A program made the position numbers and the translations under genes. DNA of 58,229 nucleotides, taken from assembly GCA_039028895.1 (NCBI GenBank), contig JBCCHF010000044.1:1-58229 (forward strand), written 5' to 3'. The DNA is from JAHDCJ01 sp039028895 (GTDB lineage Bacteria > Bacteroidota > Bacteroidia > Chitinophagales > Saprospiraceae). Positions 43,864 to 53,392 of this stretch are shown piece by piece (positions within the stretch are counted from its first letter, which is position 1; the number at the start of each line of letters is the position of its first letter). The notes under the pieces are model-generated. The model searched no databases. It was given only the letters and a program-made list of their open reading frames with translations, and was not told the DNA's origin.

Positions 43864-44358
43864 TTATTGTTTGGTATATGCCTGGCCGATAAATTCTGCA
43901 ACACAGGCTGGTTTTTCTTCTCCTTTTAGTTCAAAAACCACACTTAGTTTAATTCTCGCTCCACCATCTTTTTCGGCATAGGACATCAAGGAAACCCGTC
44001 CTCTCAATAGGGCTCCAACGACCGTCGCATTTGGGAATCTAACACGATCAAGTCCATAATTAACACCCATTACGACATCGTCAACAGTATAGGTCTCGTA
44101 TGTAAACTTTGAGGCAAGGGATAATACCAGGAAGCCATGCGCGACTGTCGCTTTGTACGGCGAATTTTGCGCTGACATTTTCGGGTCTACATGTATCCAT
44201 TGATGATCCTCTGTTGCATCTGCAAATATGTTGATTCTTTCCTGGGTGATAGTTACCCATTCAGTTAGTCCTAGTTCTTTCCCTACATGATCTTTCATGT
44301 CTGAAAGACGTTTGAAACTAGAGGCGTAGGGTTTATCCGTTTGTTGTTGTGGGTTCAT
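43864..44358 (-). CDS. MaoC-type (R)-specific enoyl-CoA hydratase
   Basis: The 164-residue single-hotdog protein has the hydratase motif FADATEDHQWIHVDP with Asp51 and His56 in the D-x4-H arrangement, followed by ATVAHGFLVLSL. It would hydrate a trans-2-enoyl-CoA to the (R)-3-hydroxyacyl-CoA, which suits the FabG-type reductase encoded 12 bp upstream. Confidence 0.88.
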   Translation of the reverse strand: MNPQQQTDKPYASSFKRLSDMKDHVGKELGLTEWVTITQERINIFADATEDHQWIHVDPKMSAQNSPYKATVAHGFLVLSLASKFTYETYTVDDVVMGVNYGLDRVRFPNATVVGALLRGRVSLMSYAEKDGGARIKLSVVFELKGEEKPACVAEFIGQAYTKQ

Positions 44359-44370
44359 TGAGTTGTTGAT

Positions 44371-45114
44371 TTAAAGTGCCAGGGCACCGCCATTGGCATG
44401 TAAGGTAATACCATTGACAAATTCACCTTCTGTGGAAGCAAGGAACAGGTAGACATATCCCATATCAGCTGGGGTGCCAATACGTCTAAGCGGAATTTGA
44501 GCAATGCCTGCATCGATGACTGCCTGGGGCATAGTGCGGGCCATTTCTGTTTCAATAAAACCCGGGGCAACAGCATTAACTGTAATGCCATATTTCCCGA
44601 CTTCTTTGCAAAGCGATTTGGTAAATCCGCTAATGGCGGCTTTGGTGGCAGCATAATTCGTTTGTCCAAAGGCCCCGAGTGTAGCATTTATGGATGATGC
44701 TGAAACGATTCGTCCGTAACCGGCTTGTTTCATATATGGCAAAACAGCTTTTGTTGTAATGTACAGACCATTCAGGTTGACATTCACTACAGCATCCCAT
44801 TCATCGTCCGTCATTTTCATGAGTGTTCGGTCACGAATAATCCCGGCATTATTGATAAGAATATCGATTTTGCCATATTCATTGATAATGCCCTGCACTG
44901 CATTATTTACGGCTGTTTTGTCTGTTATATCAACTTTTTGGAAGAAGATGTCTCCGCCTTCATTTGCAATATGTTTAGCGGTCAATGCACCTTCATCGAG
45001 TACATCCCAAAGCACAACTTTAGCGCCTGCCTGGCAAAAAACTCTGCATATCCCAGCTCCAATACCTTTAGCACCTCCAGTGACGATTGCTATTTGATTA
45101 TCCAGTCTGAACAT
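44371..45114 (-). CDS. FabG-like short-chain dehydrogenase
   Basis: The 247-residue SDR has the cofactor motif TGGAKGIGAG (12-21), NNAG (88-91) and the catalytic Ser141, Tyr154 and Lys158. It is closest in style to 3-oxoacyl-ACP/acetoacetyl-CoA reductases. In this catabolic setting it would oxidise the (R)-3-hydroxyacyl-CoA made by the MaoC hydratase. Tight spacing on both sides supports cotranscription. Confidence 0.9.
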   Translation of the reverse strand: MFRLDNQIAIVTGGAKGIGAGICRVFCQAGAKVVLWDVLDEGALTAKHIANEGGDIFFQKVDITDKTAVNNAVQGIINEYGKIDILINNAGIIRDRTLMKMTDDEWDAVVNVNLNGLYITTKAVLPYMKQAGYGRIVSASSINATLGAFGQTNYAATKAAISGFTKSLCKEVGKYGITVNAVAPGFIETEMARTMPQAVIDAGIAQIPLRRIGTPADMGYVYLFLASTEGEFVNGITLHANGGALAL

Positions 45115-45135
45115 TGTTGTCTTGTATTTTTGTGG

Positions 45136-47532
45136 TTATGCTTCTGCTTTTGCTGAAGCGCTTTTGGTCGACTTGGGTTTGACATAATTTTGCCCATCAA
45201 TGATCATTTTCGCGATTATCTCGCAAAGGATTTCCGAAGTGCCGCCACCGATCTGCCCGAGCCTCGAATCGCGCCACATTCTTGCTATTGGATAATCTTC
45301 CATATAGCCGTACCCACCGTACATCTGGAGGCATTGGAACGTTACGTTATCACAAAGCTGTGTGCTGAGTAGTTTAGCCATTGAAGCTTCCTTTACGAGG
45401 TAGTCGCCATTTTCAACACGATGATACAGACTGTAAACAAATTGGCGATTTAACTCAATTTCAGCAGCCATTTGAGCAACACGGTGACGTAAGACCTGGA
45501 ATTTATTGATTTTTCTACCGAATGCTTCTCGTTCGCTGATATATTTCAAAGTGAGATCAAGCGCATATTGAGCCACAGATACTGCTCCTATGGCCATTGC
45601 CAGTCTTTCGGTAACGAAATGCTGCATGATGTAGAAAAACCCCATATTCTCCTGACCCAACAGGTTTTTAACAGGTACTTTGACATTATCAAAAGCAATT
45701 TCACCCGTGTCGGAGGCGTGCCATCCTAGTTTATTAAGTTTAACGGCAGAAACGCCTGGAGTATTTCGGTCAATAATCAGCATACTGATACCCTTTGAAC
45801 TGGAATCCGGATCTGTCTTGACAGCTGCTACGATATAATCTGAATAAACACCATTAGTGATAAAGGTCTTTGATCCGTTTACAATGTAATGATCACCTTC
45901 TTTGACCGCCGTAGTTCTAATGGCTTGTACATCTGAACCTCCAAAAGGTTCGGTTACAGCCATGCATCCGACCCGTTCACCTTTGATACCAGGGATGAGA
46001 TAGGCTTCTTTCTGTTTTTCGCTACCACCACTATTGATATGGGTCATGGCAAGGAAGAAATGTGCTCCCATCGCAGCGGAGAACCCGCCAGAATTAAGCC
46101 TTGACATTTCCTCATGCAAAATTACAGTATACCAGACATCGACGTTTGTGCCACCATATTTCTCTTCAAGTGATAACCCGAATAATCCCATTTCTCCGAA
46201 TTTTCGGTACATCTCTTTGGGAATCTTGCGGTCATCCTCCATTTTGTCGATATGAGGCTTGATTTCTTTTTCAAGAAAATCTCTTACCGTTTGCCGGAAA
46301 AGGTGATGGTCTTCGTTGAAAAAACTGATCGGAACGCCATTGTTCCTGGCATGTTTACCAGGTGAAGAATTGGCTTTGACATACCCTGTACCATCTATCA
46401 CCATTTTTCCGATAATTTCACGCATGATCTCTGACGATCCTCCCCCGATTGTACCAACGCGTACATCCCTGTACATCCTGGCCATTGGATATTCTTCCAT
46501 AAAACCATAACCCCCAAAAAACTGAAGGCATTTAGTGGCTACTTTCTCCTGCATTTCTGTTGCCAAGAGCTTCGCCATTGAGCATAACCGAACATCGTAA
46601 ATCTCATTATCGTAAAGATTGCAGCAATAATAGCTAAAGGCTTTTAGCGCCTCGACTTCAGAAGCTAATTGTGCGATGCGATGTCTTAGCTCCTGGAACC
46701 GGGTTAATGAGCGACCAAAAGCTTCACGTTCTGACATATATTCCAGTGAAAGCCTGATGGCCGTTTCCATAGCGACTACTGAGCAGGGAATAAAACAAAG
46801 GCGCTCGAGTTGAAGACCATTCATGAGATAATAGAATCCCTGACCCTCATGGCCGACAAGATTTTCGACGGGTACTTTGACGTTATCAAAGTTAAGCTCG
46901 GCAGTATCAGAAGCATGCCAGCCCAGTTTTTTAAGTTTCCTGGCAGAAACGCCTTCTGCATTTCTGTCGATTACCAATAAGCTGACCCCTGCGGCTCCGG
47001 CATCAGGATTAGTTTTAACTACCGTGACGATAAAATCGCCGTAAACGGCATTCGTGATGAAAGTTTTGGCGCCATTGACAATGTAATAGTCACCTTCTCT
47101 AACAGCCTTTGTCTGGATATTCTGGGCATCTGACCCTGCACCGGGTTCTGTTATCCCAATACTTGAAATCAGATCTCCCGAAATGATACCAGGCAGGTAT
47201 TTTTCTTTGAGTTGTTCTGAACCAAATTTCAGAATGTATGGCGCAGACATGTATTGAACCACTTGTTGGGTGATAATAAAACCTCCCGAGTTGATCCGGC
47301 CCAATTCTTCATTGAAAACAACATCATAGAAAAAATCAAGACCGGAACCCCCGTATTTTTCCGGATAGGATAGCCCGAGAAAGCCCATTTCACCCATCTT
47401 TTTCCAAATCTCTCTTGGTATTCGCCGATTCTCTTCCCATTGATCGATATGGGGTTGGATCTCCTTGTCAATAAATGCCCGCAGGCTTTGGCGAAACAAT
47501 TCATGCTCCTCAGTAAAATACGATTGACTCAT
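45136..47532 (-). CDS. Fused double acyl-CoA dehydrogenase
   Basis: The 798-residue protein contains two complete acyl-CoA dehydrogenase modules (about 1-385 and 405-785) joined by a short linker. Each has its own flavin-site motif (ITEPGAGSD and VTEPFGGSD), the ..(F/Y)ME(E/D)YP(M/I)ARM.RD region and a C-terminal GGG(S/T)SEI. Two-module enzymes are known from sterol side-chain degradation in mycobacteria (FadE34 type), where module interfaces shape a roomy active site. The protein would introduce a 2,3-double bond in the acyl-CoA of this pathway. Both modules look intact, with no frameshift between them. Confidence 0.9.
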   Translation of the reverse strand: MSQSYFTEEHELFRQSLRAFIDKEIQPHIDQWEENRRIPREIWKKMGEMGFLGLSYPEKYGGSGLDFFYDVVFNEELGRINSGGFIITQQVVQYMSAPYILKFGSEQLKEKYLPGIISGDLISSIGITEPGAGSDAQNIQTKAVREGDYYIVNGAKTFITNAVYGDFIVTVVKTNPDAGAAGVSLLVIDRNAEGVSARKLKKLGWHASDTAELNFDNVKVPVENLVGHEGQGFYYLMNGLQLERLCFIPCSVVAMETAIRLSLEYMSEREAFGRSLTRFQELRHRIAQLASEVEALKAFSYYCCNLYDNEIYDVRLCSMAKLLATEMQEKVATKCLQFFGGYGFMEEYPMARMYRDVRVGTIGGGSSEIMREIIGKMVIDGTGYVKANSSPGKHARNNGVPISFFNEDHHLFRQTVRDFLEKEIKPHIDKMEDDRKIPKEMYRKFGEMGLFGLSLEEKYGGTNVDVWYTVILHEEMSRLNSGGFSAAMGAHFFLAMTHINSGGSEKQKEAYLIPGIKGERVGCMAVTEPFGGSDVQAIRTTAVKEGDHYIVNGSKTFITNGVYSDYIVAAVKTDPDSSSKGISMLIIDRNTPGVSAVKLNKLGWHASDTGEIAFDNVKVPVKNLLGQENMGFFYIMQHFVTERLAMAIGAVSVAQYALDLTLKYISEREAFGRKINKFQVLRHRVAQMAAEIELNRQFVYSLYHRVENGDYLVKEASMAKLLSTQLCDNVTFQCLQMYGGYGYMEDYPIARMWRDSRLGQIGGGTSEILCEIIAKMIIDGQNYVKPKSTKSASAKAEA

Positions 47533-47545
47533 TTTTTAAATGCTT

Positions 47546-48352
47546 TTATCTGTAAAATCCTTTAATAAGATTGTAGAGTTTCATTCGGTCGCTATCGAGG
47601 CGTTCCAAACCATCAACATAAAGCGTAAAGCCATTGATGTAAGCTGACAAAGGACTAGCAAAGAACATCACGGCATTGGCAACATCTTCAACACTTCCAT
47701 AACGGCCCATAAGGCTTTCTTCAGCGCCTTGCTTAAGAAAATCGATCATCATAGGAGGATATTGATCCAGGCCGGAAGAAATAATAGTACCGGGAGCAAC
47801 AGCGTTTACCCTGATGTTGAATTCGGCCCATTCCCTGGCAAGGGACTTCGTTAAATTTTCTACACCGGCTCTGGCTGCTCCTGTATGCGACATACCCGGA
47901 AATCCTCTGAAGACATTAGCGGTAATATTAATGATATTTCCTTCCTTTTGGGGAATGAAAAATGACTTGGCCATTTGCTGAGACATGAAGAAGGTGCCAT
48001 TGAGGTTGTTATTGATCACAGCCACCCATCCATTTTCACTGATAGCTTCTGCAGGTGCTGGGAATTGTCCGCCAGCATTATTGATCAGGATGTCAAGTCG
48101 TCCGTATTTTTCTCCGATAGCATCAGCCAATGCTTTTACTTGCTCGGTTTTTCGAATATCAGTTGCGAGATAGCCACAAGGACCAATGGCACTTAATTCC
48201 TCAGCAGCTTTTTGAAGGGGCTCAGTTTTGCGGGAAGCGATAAAAACTTTGGCACCGAGTTCAAGGAACATTTTGGCGATACCATAACCGATACCGCTAC
48301 GGCCCCCGGTAACGAGGATCGATTTATTTTTAAATAGGTCTTTTTGATACAT
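47546..48352 (-). CDS. SDR of the PECR/dienoyl-CoA reductase type
   Basis: The 268-residue SDR has the cofactor motif TGGRSGIGYG (15-24) and NNAG (91-94), but the classical Tyr-x3-Lys is missing: the equivalent stretch is HTGAARAG, as in peroxisomal trans-2-enoyl-CoA reductases and 2,4-dienoyl-CoA reductases. It would reduce a conjugated acyl-CoA with NADPH. It begins 3 bp from the BKACE stop and ends 13 bp before the double dehydrogenase gene. Confidence 0.85.
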   Translation of the reverse strand: MYQKDLFKNKSILVTGGRSGIGYGIAKMFLELGAKVFIASRKTEPLQKAAEELSAIGPCGYLATDIRKTEQVKALADAIGEKYGRLDILINNAGGQFPAPAEAISENGWVAVINNNLNGTFFMSQQMAKSFFIPQKEGNIINITANVFRGFPGMSHTGAARAGVENLTKSLAREWAEFNIRVNAVAPGTIISSGLDQYPPMMIDFLKQGAEESLMGRYGSVEDVANAVMFFASPLSAYINGFTLYVDGLERLDSDRMKLYNLIKGFYR

Positions 48353-48355
48353 AGG

Positions 48356-49213
48356 TTAATGTCTGAAAGGGATATTTAACATTTCTCTTGTTTCCTGGAT
48401 GGATGCAACTTCACGCCCCATCATGTTGGCAAGCTTGACACCCCATTCGACGCATTCGCCATTGGATTTTGCCATTTCGCCATTTGGCAAATAGAAATTG
48501 TCTTCTAGCCCAACTCTGAAATTGCCTCCCATCGTACATGCAACAGCTGCCATCTGCCATTGTTTTCTGCTTATCGCAATACATTGCCAATAAGCGCCAT
48601 CCGGGACTTGTTTGATCTGGTGGATCAGGTTTTCTGTGGTTGCAGGAATACCGCCCATTACCCCCATAACAAGACTGTAACAGGCGTTGTCAGGAATGAG
48701 CCCCATATCACGTAAGGGTTCAGCATTTCTGATATGTCCGGTATCAAAACATTCCATTTCAGGTACAGTGCCTGCTTCATTCATGACCTTTACCACATAT
48801 TGCATGGTGTCAAATGAGTTTTCAAAAACAGCATTGAAATAAAATTTCTTGGCTTTCCTTGAGTAGATCGCATAATTCATGCTGCCCATATTGAATGCGG
48901 CCATATCCGGCTTGATCGGCATGATATGATTCATGCGATCTTCTTTTGACATGCCTATTGCTCCGGTGGAAAAGTTGATGATGACATCAGGACAGCGTGC
49001 TCTGACTTCATTGAAAATATCTTCGAAAACTTCAAGGCGCCAGCTTGGGAAGCCGTTGTCTTCACGGGCGTGAATATGAAGGATGCTTGCACCAGCGTCG
49101 ACAGCGCGTTTACCTTCTTCGGCTATTTCTTTTGGGGTATAAGGAATATATGGACAATGACTACGATTGGTTGCTGCCCCGGTCAGAGCGGCAGAAAGAA
49201 TCAATTTTTTCAT
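48356..49213 (-). CDS. Beta-keto acid cleavage enzyme (BKACE, DUF849)
   Basis: The 285-residue TIM-barrel protein is a member of the BKACE family, whose founder (Kce) condenses 3-keto-5-aminohexanoate with acetyl-CoA to give acetoacetate and 3-aminobutyryl-CoA. Zinc ligands are His46, His48 (LHIHAR) and Glu237 (VGLEDN), and Ser82 and Arg233 match the catalytic set. The beta-keto acid used here is unknown; the residues that choose the substrate are not those I can assign. It is the first enzyme gene after the TonB receptor. Confidence 0.9.
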   Translation of the reverse strand: MKKLILSAALTGAATNRSHCPYIPYTPKEIAEEGKRAVDAGASILHIHAREDNGFPSWRLEVFEDIFNEVRARCPDVIINFSTGAIGMSKEDRMNHIMPIKPDMAAFNMGSMNYAIYSRKAKKFYFNAVFENSFDTMQYVVKVMNEAGTVPEMECFDTGHIRNAEPLRDMGLIPDNACYSLVMGVMGGIPATTENLIHQIKQVPDGAYWQCIAISRKQWQMAAVACTMGGNFRVGLEDNFYLPNGEMAKSNGECVEWGVKLANMMGREVASIQETREMLNIPFRH

Positions 49214-49241
49214 TCAGCACCTACTTAAACAACCCAACAGT

Positions 49242-49266
49242 AGTCTTCCCGGGTGGGAGACTACCG
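49242..49266 (-). promoter_or_regulatory. Hairpin between TonB receptor and BKACE genes
   Basis: GTAGTCT (49242-49248) and AGACTAC (49260-49266) form a 7-bp stem extended by CCC/GGG around a GGGT loop. It lies in the 80-bp space upstream of BKACE. The stem could terminate part of the transcripts arriving from farther upstream, or protect the enzyme mRNA; there is no good T-run. Confidence 0.45.
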
Positions 49267-49293
49267 TCAGATTGAAATTCAATTCAAGTTACG

Positions 49294-52242
49294 TTATTTA
49301 TTGCCAAAAGTGTAGGTTGCTTTAGCAATTATTCTTCTTCTGATTTCTGGCATATTATTAAATGCCCTGTATGGCGTGTCTAATACATTTGTGGCGGAGA
49401 GGTCAAGCGTCAAGCCATCAAGTTTGCCTTTAAATGCATAACCTACGGCAGCATCAACTACGGTTTTTGAAGGAATGTCACCACCATAGATACCTGTATT
49501 GGAGAAAAACCCATTATCATGCTGAAGTGAAATGTTTCCTCTGAATCCGGTTGCTGGTAAGTAATTCAAACCAACACGGAATTTGTTGGAAGGCACGTTC
49601 AGTGAGAAAGCCAAAGGGGAATCAGCAGGCTCACCAAGTTCTTCTGCGTCAAATTGTGTTTCACTGACCCATGAATAATTGGCCCATAGAGAAAGATCAT
49701 CGGTAAAGAAAAATTCAGCGCCAAAATCGATACCCCAGTAGTCTGTTTTGGCATCAGGGAAAATCCTGTATCCAGCCGCAACGTGAGTGATACCATCTCC
49801 TTGAGGAACACGACTTGATTCTACTGTACCAGTACCGTAAAGGGCGGGCACCAGTAGATCGAGACCAGAGACGACTGCTGCTCCACCGTAACTGTCGGCA
49901 ATACCTGCTGCCAAAGCTGAGGCATTAGGATCCGGAACACCAATACTCATAAGAAATGCTGTTAGATCGTCGGTCATTTCGGTTGTCAAATCAGTAACCA
50001 GATCAGCACCTATCAGGCTAATCAGTGGAGCAATCTGGGTGAAATCTGAGAAACCTTTCCTTGAGGTATTATAAATATCTACCATCAAGCTAAGTTTATT
50101 GGCAATAAGGCCTTTATATCCAACTTCGATAGTATTGGAAGAAACAACTGTTGGTTGATTAGTAGGTATGAGTTGGTTCAAAGGTGCATTTTGGTCGAAT
50201 GCATTGACACCGAAAAAAGTACCAGTAGTGCCTCCCGGTGCATAACTAGCAAGGAAGTCTCCAATTGGACCAGCCAATGCAGCAGTCATTGGGTCAGCTT
50301 CAAGACCTGCCACTACTAACGGGGTAACTTGTGGATTAAGTAACTGGTATCCAAGGTTAGTTGGGAGTCCAGGAGTCTGATATGGTAACTCATCTGGTAA
50401 AGCAGCAAGAATTGGTGCAATTGAAGGATCTGTTGGATCCAACCCAGCCAATTGAGCAATTACATTCTGGTTAAGGAATTCAATCATTGCCTCTGTTGGA
50501 TCAGGGAATTCATGAATTTCGTTCTGACCAGCTAACCAGAAATCGAATACACCGGGGATAGGCGCATTTACAGGGAAGTCAATATTGTATTCAAGTCCGG
50601 TAGGCGGTGCACCTGCACGGTTAAAAGAAGCTCTGATTGTGTGCTTAGGATCAGGCTTGAAAACAAGCGCTACTCTTGGCGAGAAAAATCCTTCATCGAG
50701 GAAGTTGAAATCGTCATACCTTCCGGCAAGGAGAAGATCAAGTTGATCTACTAAAGCAAATTTGGCTTGCGCATATCCACCAAATATCCGGTATGCATCA
50801 TCATTTTCATTTCTTCCATATACAAGGTTGAACGTTTCATTTATTGCACGTCTGTAGTCTACCCCAAAGGTTAGGTCGGCACCCAAAACAGATGGAAATT
50901 CAACATTATATTGGACTTGCGCCTCTATCTGCTTTCTTCCGACAGGAGAACGATTACCCGTTGTGTAGAGCAAAGTTGGCTTTTCTTTTGAGCCACCATT
51001 ATTGTCTACAAAAAATGCCTGAACAAATAACCCTTTCCACTGTGCCCTTAACTGAGTCCAGTATTCTTGCGATTGAGCAAGTCCTTCTCCAAGATCATTA
51101 TAAAATACAGTTGACGCCTGGTTATAACCACCAGATAAGAAAAAACTAAGATCGCCGCTTGGTCTGAATTCAAGGGTTGTGTTAACAGAAGTGTTAAACC
51201 AGTAGTCCTGCATAACATTTCCATCTCCATCAGGATCAAGCTCGTCCAATGTCAGAAGAACTTCTCCGGGTAGCGTTAGATCAACGATACCATTGGTGAC
51301 AGCGGGTTGAACGATCTGATCAGCAAATGCATCGATCCGGCTAGTAAAGGTACCGGCAGCATCTGAAACTCCTTCGGTGCCATCGAGGGTGAATTCACCA
51401 CCACGATTATATTGAGCATTGATTTTAAAACCAAAAGTTTTGGCCTTATTTGCATGTGCATACCTTGCGGCCAATAAGTAAGTTCCCAGTTCTCCACCAC
51501 CAACCTGGATTGTTGTTCCCTGGTGGTCAATTGGGTTTTTGCTAATGAAATGAATAACACCTGAGGTCACGCCAGGGCCATAAAGTGCAGATCCCGGACC
51601 ACGAACAACCTCAATACGATCAAGGTCAATATTGCTCAATCCAGAAGCATCGGTTTGAAACGTACCGATACCAGGTCCTACAAGACTCCTGTAATCAAGA
51701 ATTGGAAAAACCGAAGTTGAGAACAGACCTGAAGACGCTCTCATTTCAATGTTAATCCTGTTTGCTGATTGTTGCTGGATCTGAACCCCGGCAACATTTA
51801 CCAGGTTTCTAACAGGGTCAGTCTGTGGCGACTGTTCCAGTTTACGAGAAGAAAGCACAGTTACAGAAGCTGGTGCCTCTTGCACTTTTTCCCTTTTCCT
51901 GGAAGCCGAAACGACCACTTCCTCCCCAATCAAAATGCCTTCTACAAGCGCAATGGTCAGGCCTGAAGTGGATTCTGAAATTTCAATCGTTTGGCTAGTA
52001 AAGCCGGTATACGATATTTCTATTTCAAAAGGTACGTCACGTGAAGTAGATAATTCAAAATTTCCATCAATGTCGGTAGAAACACCTGATGAGGTACCTA
52101 CTATAGAAACAGCAGCACCAATCAGGCCTTCGCCTTTTTCGTCGGTAACTTTTCCGGACACAGTCGTTTGGGCCTGTATGCCCAGAGCCATAAGCATAAT
52201 AATGCAAATGGATAGAATTTTAGAGAATAAACAAGGTCTCAT
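49294..52242 (-). CDS. TonB-dependent outer-membrane receptor
   Basis: The 982-residue protein has a signal peptide (1-24), a carboxypeptidase-regulatory-like domain (about 26-105, VSGKVTDEKGEGLIGAAVSI), a plug domain (about 120-235, with VVVSASRKREKVQEAP and VRGPGSALYGPG) and a beta-barrel ending in ATYTFGNK. The terminal aromatic-rich strand fits an outer-membrane barrel. No SusD partner follows, so it is not a starch-utilisation pair. It is on the same strand and immediately ahead of the seven enzyme genes and may import their substrate. Confidence 0.92.
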   Translation of the reverse strand: MRPCLFSKILSICIIMLMALGIQAQTTVSGKVTDEKGEGLIGAAVSIVGTSSGVSTDIDGNFELSTSRDVPFEIEISYTGFTSQTIEISESTSGLTIALVEGILIGEEVVVSASRKREKVQEAPASVTVLSSRKLEQSPQTDPVRNLVNVAGVQIQQQSANRINIEMRASSGLFSTSVFPILDYRSLVGPGIGTFQTDASGLSNIDLDRIEVVRGPGSALYGPGVTSGVIHFISKNPIDHQGTTIQVGGGELGTYLLAARYAHANKAKTFGFKINAQYNRGGEFTLDGTEGVSDAAGTFTSRIDAFADQIVQPAVTNGIVDLTLPGEVLLTLDELDPDGDGNVMQDYWFNTSVNTTLEFRPSGDLSFFLSGGYNQASTVFYNDLGEGLAQSQEYWTQLRAQWKGLFVQAFFVDNNGGSKEKPTLLYTTGNRSPVGRKQIEAQVQYNVEFPSVLGADLTFGVDYRRAINETFNLVYGRNENDDAYRIFGGYAQAKFALVDQLDLLLAGRYDDFNFLDEGFFSPRVALVFKPDPKHTIRASFNRAGAPPTGLEYNIDFPVNAPIPGVFDFWLAGQNEIHEFPDPTEAMIEFLNQNVIAQLAGLDPTDPSIAPILAALPDELPYQTPGLPTNLGYQLLNPQVTPLVVAGLEADPMTAALAGPIGDFLASYAPGGTTGTFFGVNAFDQNAPLNQLIPTNQPTVVSSNTIEVGYKGLIANKLSLMVDIYNTSRKGFSDFTQIAPLISLIGADLVTDLTTEMTDDLTAFLMSIGVPDPNASALAAGIADSYGGAAVVSGLDLLVPALYGTGTVESSRVPQGDGITHVAAGYRIFPDAKTDYWGIDFGAEFFFTDDLSLWANYSWVSETQFDAEELGEPADSPLAFSLNVPSNKFRVGLNYLPATGFRGNISLQHDNGFFSNTGIYGGDIPSKTVVDAAVGYAFKGKLDGLTLDLSATNVLDTPYRAFNNMPEIRRRIIAKATYTFGNK

Positions 52243-52642
52243 GGTTAGTTAGAATTTAGTACAAAATTGCTTTGATTAATGAATATTAAATGAGTTAATT
52301 AAGTTGAAACTAAAAAGATAGTGGCCTGCTCTGCGTAAATCATTCGCAGTACCAGGGTATTTGAATTCTCAATATTGGGTTTAGGCTTTGTGCTGTAATT
52401 TATGATTGTTTCTGCAGTATTTTACAATATTTTTGTTTGAAATCTGATTCTGCTGGCAATAATTATGGTGATTTAATTGGATTAACCAGGTATGGGTCCC
52501 AAATTTTCGAATTCCTGACAATGCCGTTTTGATTTCGAAATGCATGTATTGAACCGAAGTTTTCCCTAAAATTCGATGCAATTTTGATAAAATCAGAATA
52601 AGCTCTAATTTCTCGTCAAATTGATGTTACTAACCTTTAACA
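52243..52642. other. Divergent promoter region between receptor and crotonase genes
   Basis: These 400 bp hold no convincing gene; a 66-codon minus-strand frame has noncoding composition. The region is AT-rich and must contain the promoters of both divergent units. I see no strong palindrome or riboswitch fold. Confidence 0.55.
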
Positions 52643-53392
52643 ATGGAGTTAACCCAAATTAAATTTGAAAAGACAGGTCAAATTTCCTGGATCACACTTA
52701 ATCGGCCAGAAAAACTGAATGCCTTCACCCAAAAGTTGATAGCCGAGTGGCGATCAGTGCTTGAAAGCCTAAAAGATGACCCGGAAACTCGAATAATAGT
52801 CGTAACCGGAGAAGGGAAGTCCTGGTCAGCGGGGGTAGATTTATCTGTCTTCCAGGAAATTAAAGTTGAACCTGGTTTCAGGATGTGGGAAGATGGTATT
52901 GCCATAATGGAACTGCTCGAAACACTGCCACAAGTTACTATCGCTATGCTCAATGGGTATTGTTTTACAGGTGCCATGGAGATATTAATGGCTTTTGACC
53001 TGATCATCGCAGCGAATGAAGCGAAAATCGGTGATACGCATGCCAAATGGGGGATTCCTCCCAAATGGGGCATGACTCAGCGCTTACTGCAGCAGATTGG
53101 GATGCGAAAAGCAAAGGAACTGTCATTTACTGCCATGCCAATTGATGGCAAGGAAGCCGAAAGACTTGGATTGGTAAATCGTTCAGTGCCTTTATCGGAA
53201 TTACGCCAAGCAGTGGATGAGCTTAATGCCCAAATTCTTAAGAATAGTAGACAAACTATTGCTACCATTAAACAGTTATACCAATTTGGAAGTCTGCATT
53301 CCCTGAAAGAAGGATTACAGTTTGAAAGAGACTTCGAGGTAAATCTGACGGACAAGACTGAATTTCTGAAAGATTTCAAAAATAAGATTTGA
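52643..53392 (+). CDS. Crotonase-family protein with one catalytic Glu replaced
   Basis: The 249-residue protein has the crotonase fold (ITLNRPEKLNAF; WSAGVDLSVF; YCFTGAMEILMAFDL). The first catalytic Glu of enoyl-CoA hydratase is kept (in GAMEIL), but the second is His in GDTHAKWGIPPKWG. It may be an isomerase, hydrolase or decarboxylase rather than a hydratase. Its TGA overlaps the ATG of the carboxyltransferase gene by one base, so the two are coupled. Confidence 0.85.
   Translation: MELTQIKFEKTGQISWITLNRPEKLNAFTQKLIAEWRSVLESLKDDPETRIIVVTGEGKSWSAGVDLSVFQEIKVEPGFRMWEDGIAIMELLETLPQVTIAMLNGYCFTGAMEILMAFDLIIAANEAKIGDTHAKWGIPPKWGMTQRLLQQIGMRKAKELSFTAMPIDGKEAERLGLVNRSVPLSELRQAVDELNAQILKNSRQTIATIKQLYQFGSLHSLKEGLQFERDFEVNLTDKTEFLKDFKNKI

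Noticed and set aside
52381..52581. 66-codon minus-strand frame
   Set aside because: Composition is His/Asn/Gln-rich and noncoding in character, with no neighbour or motif support.
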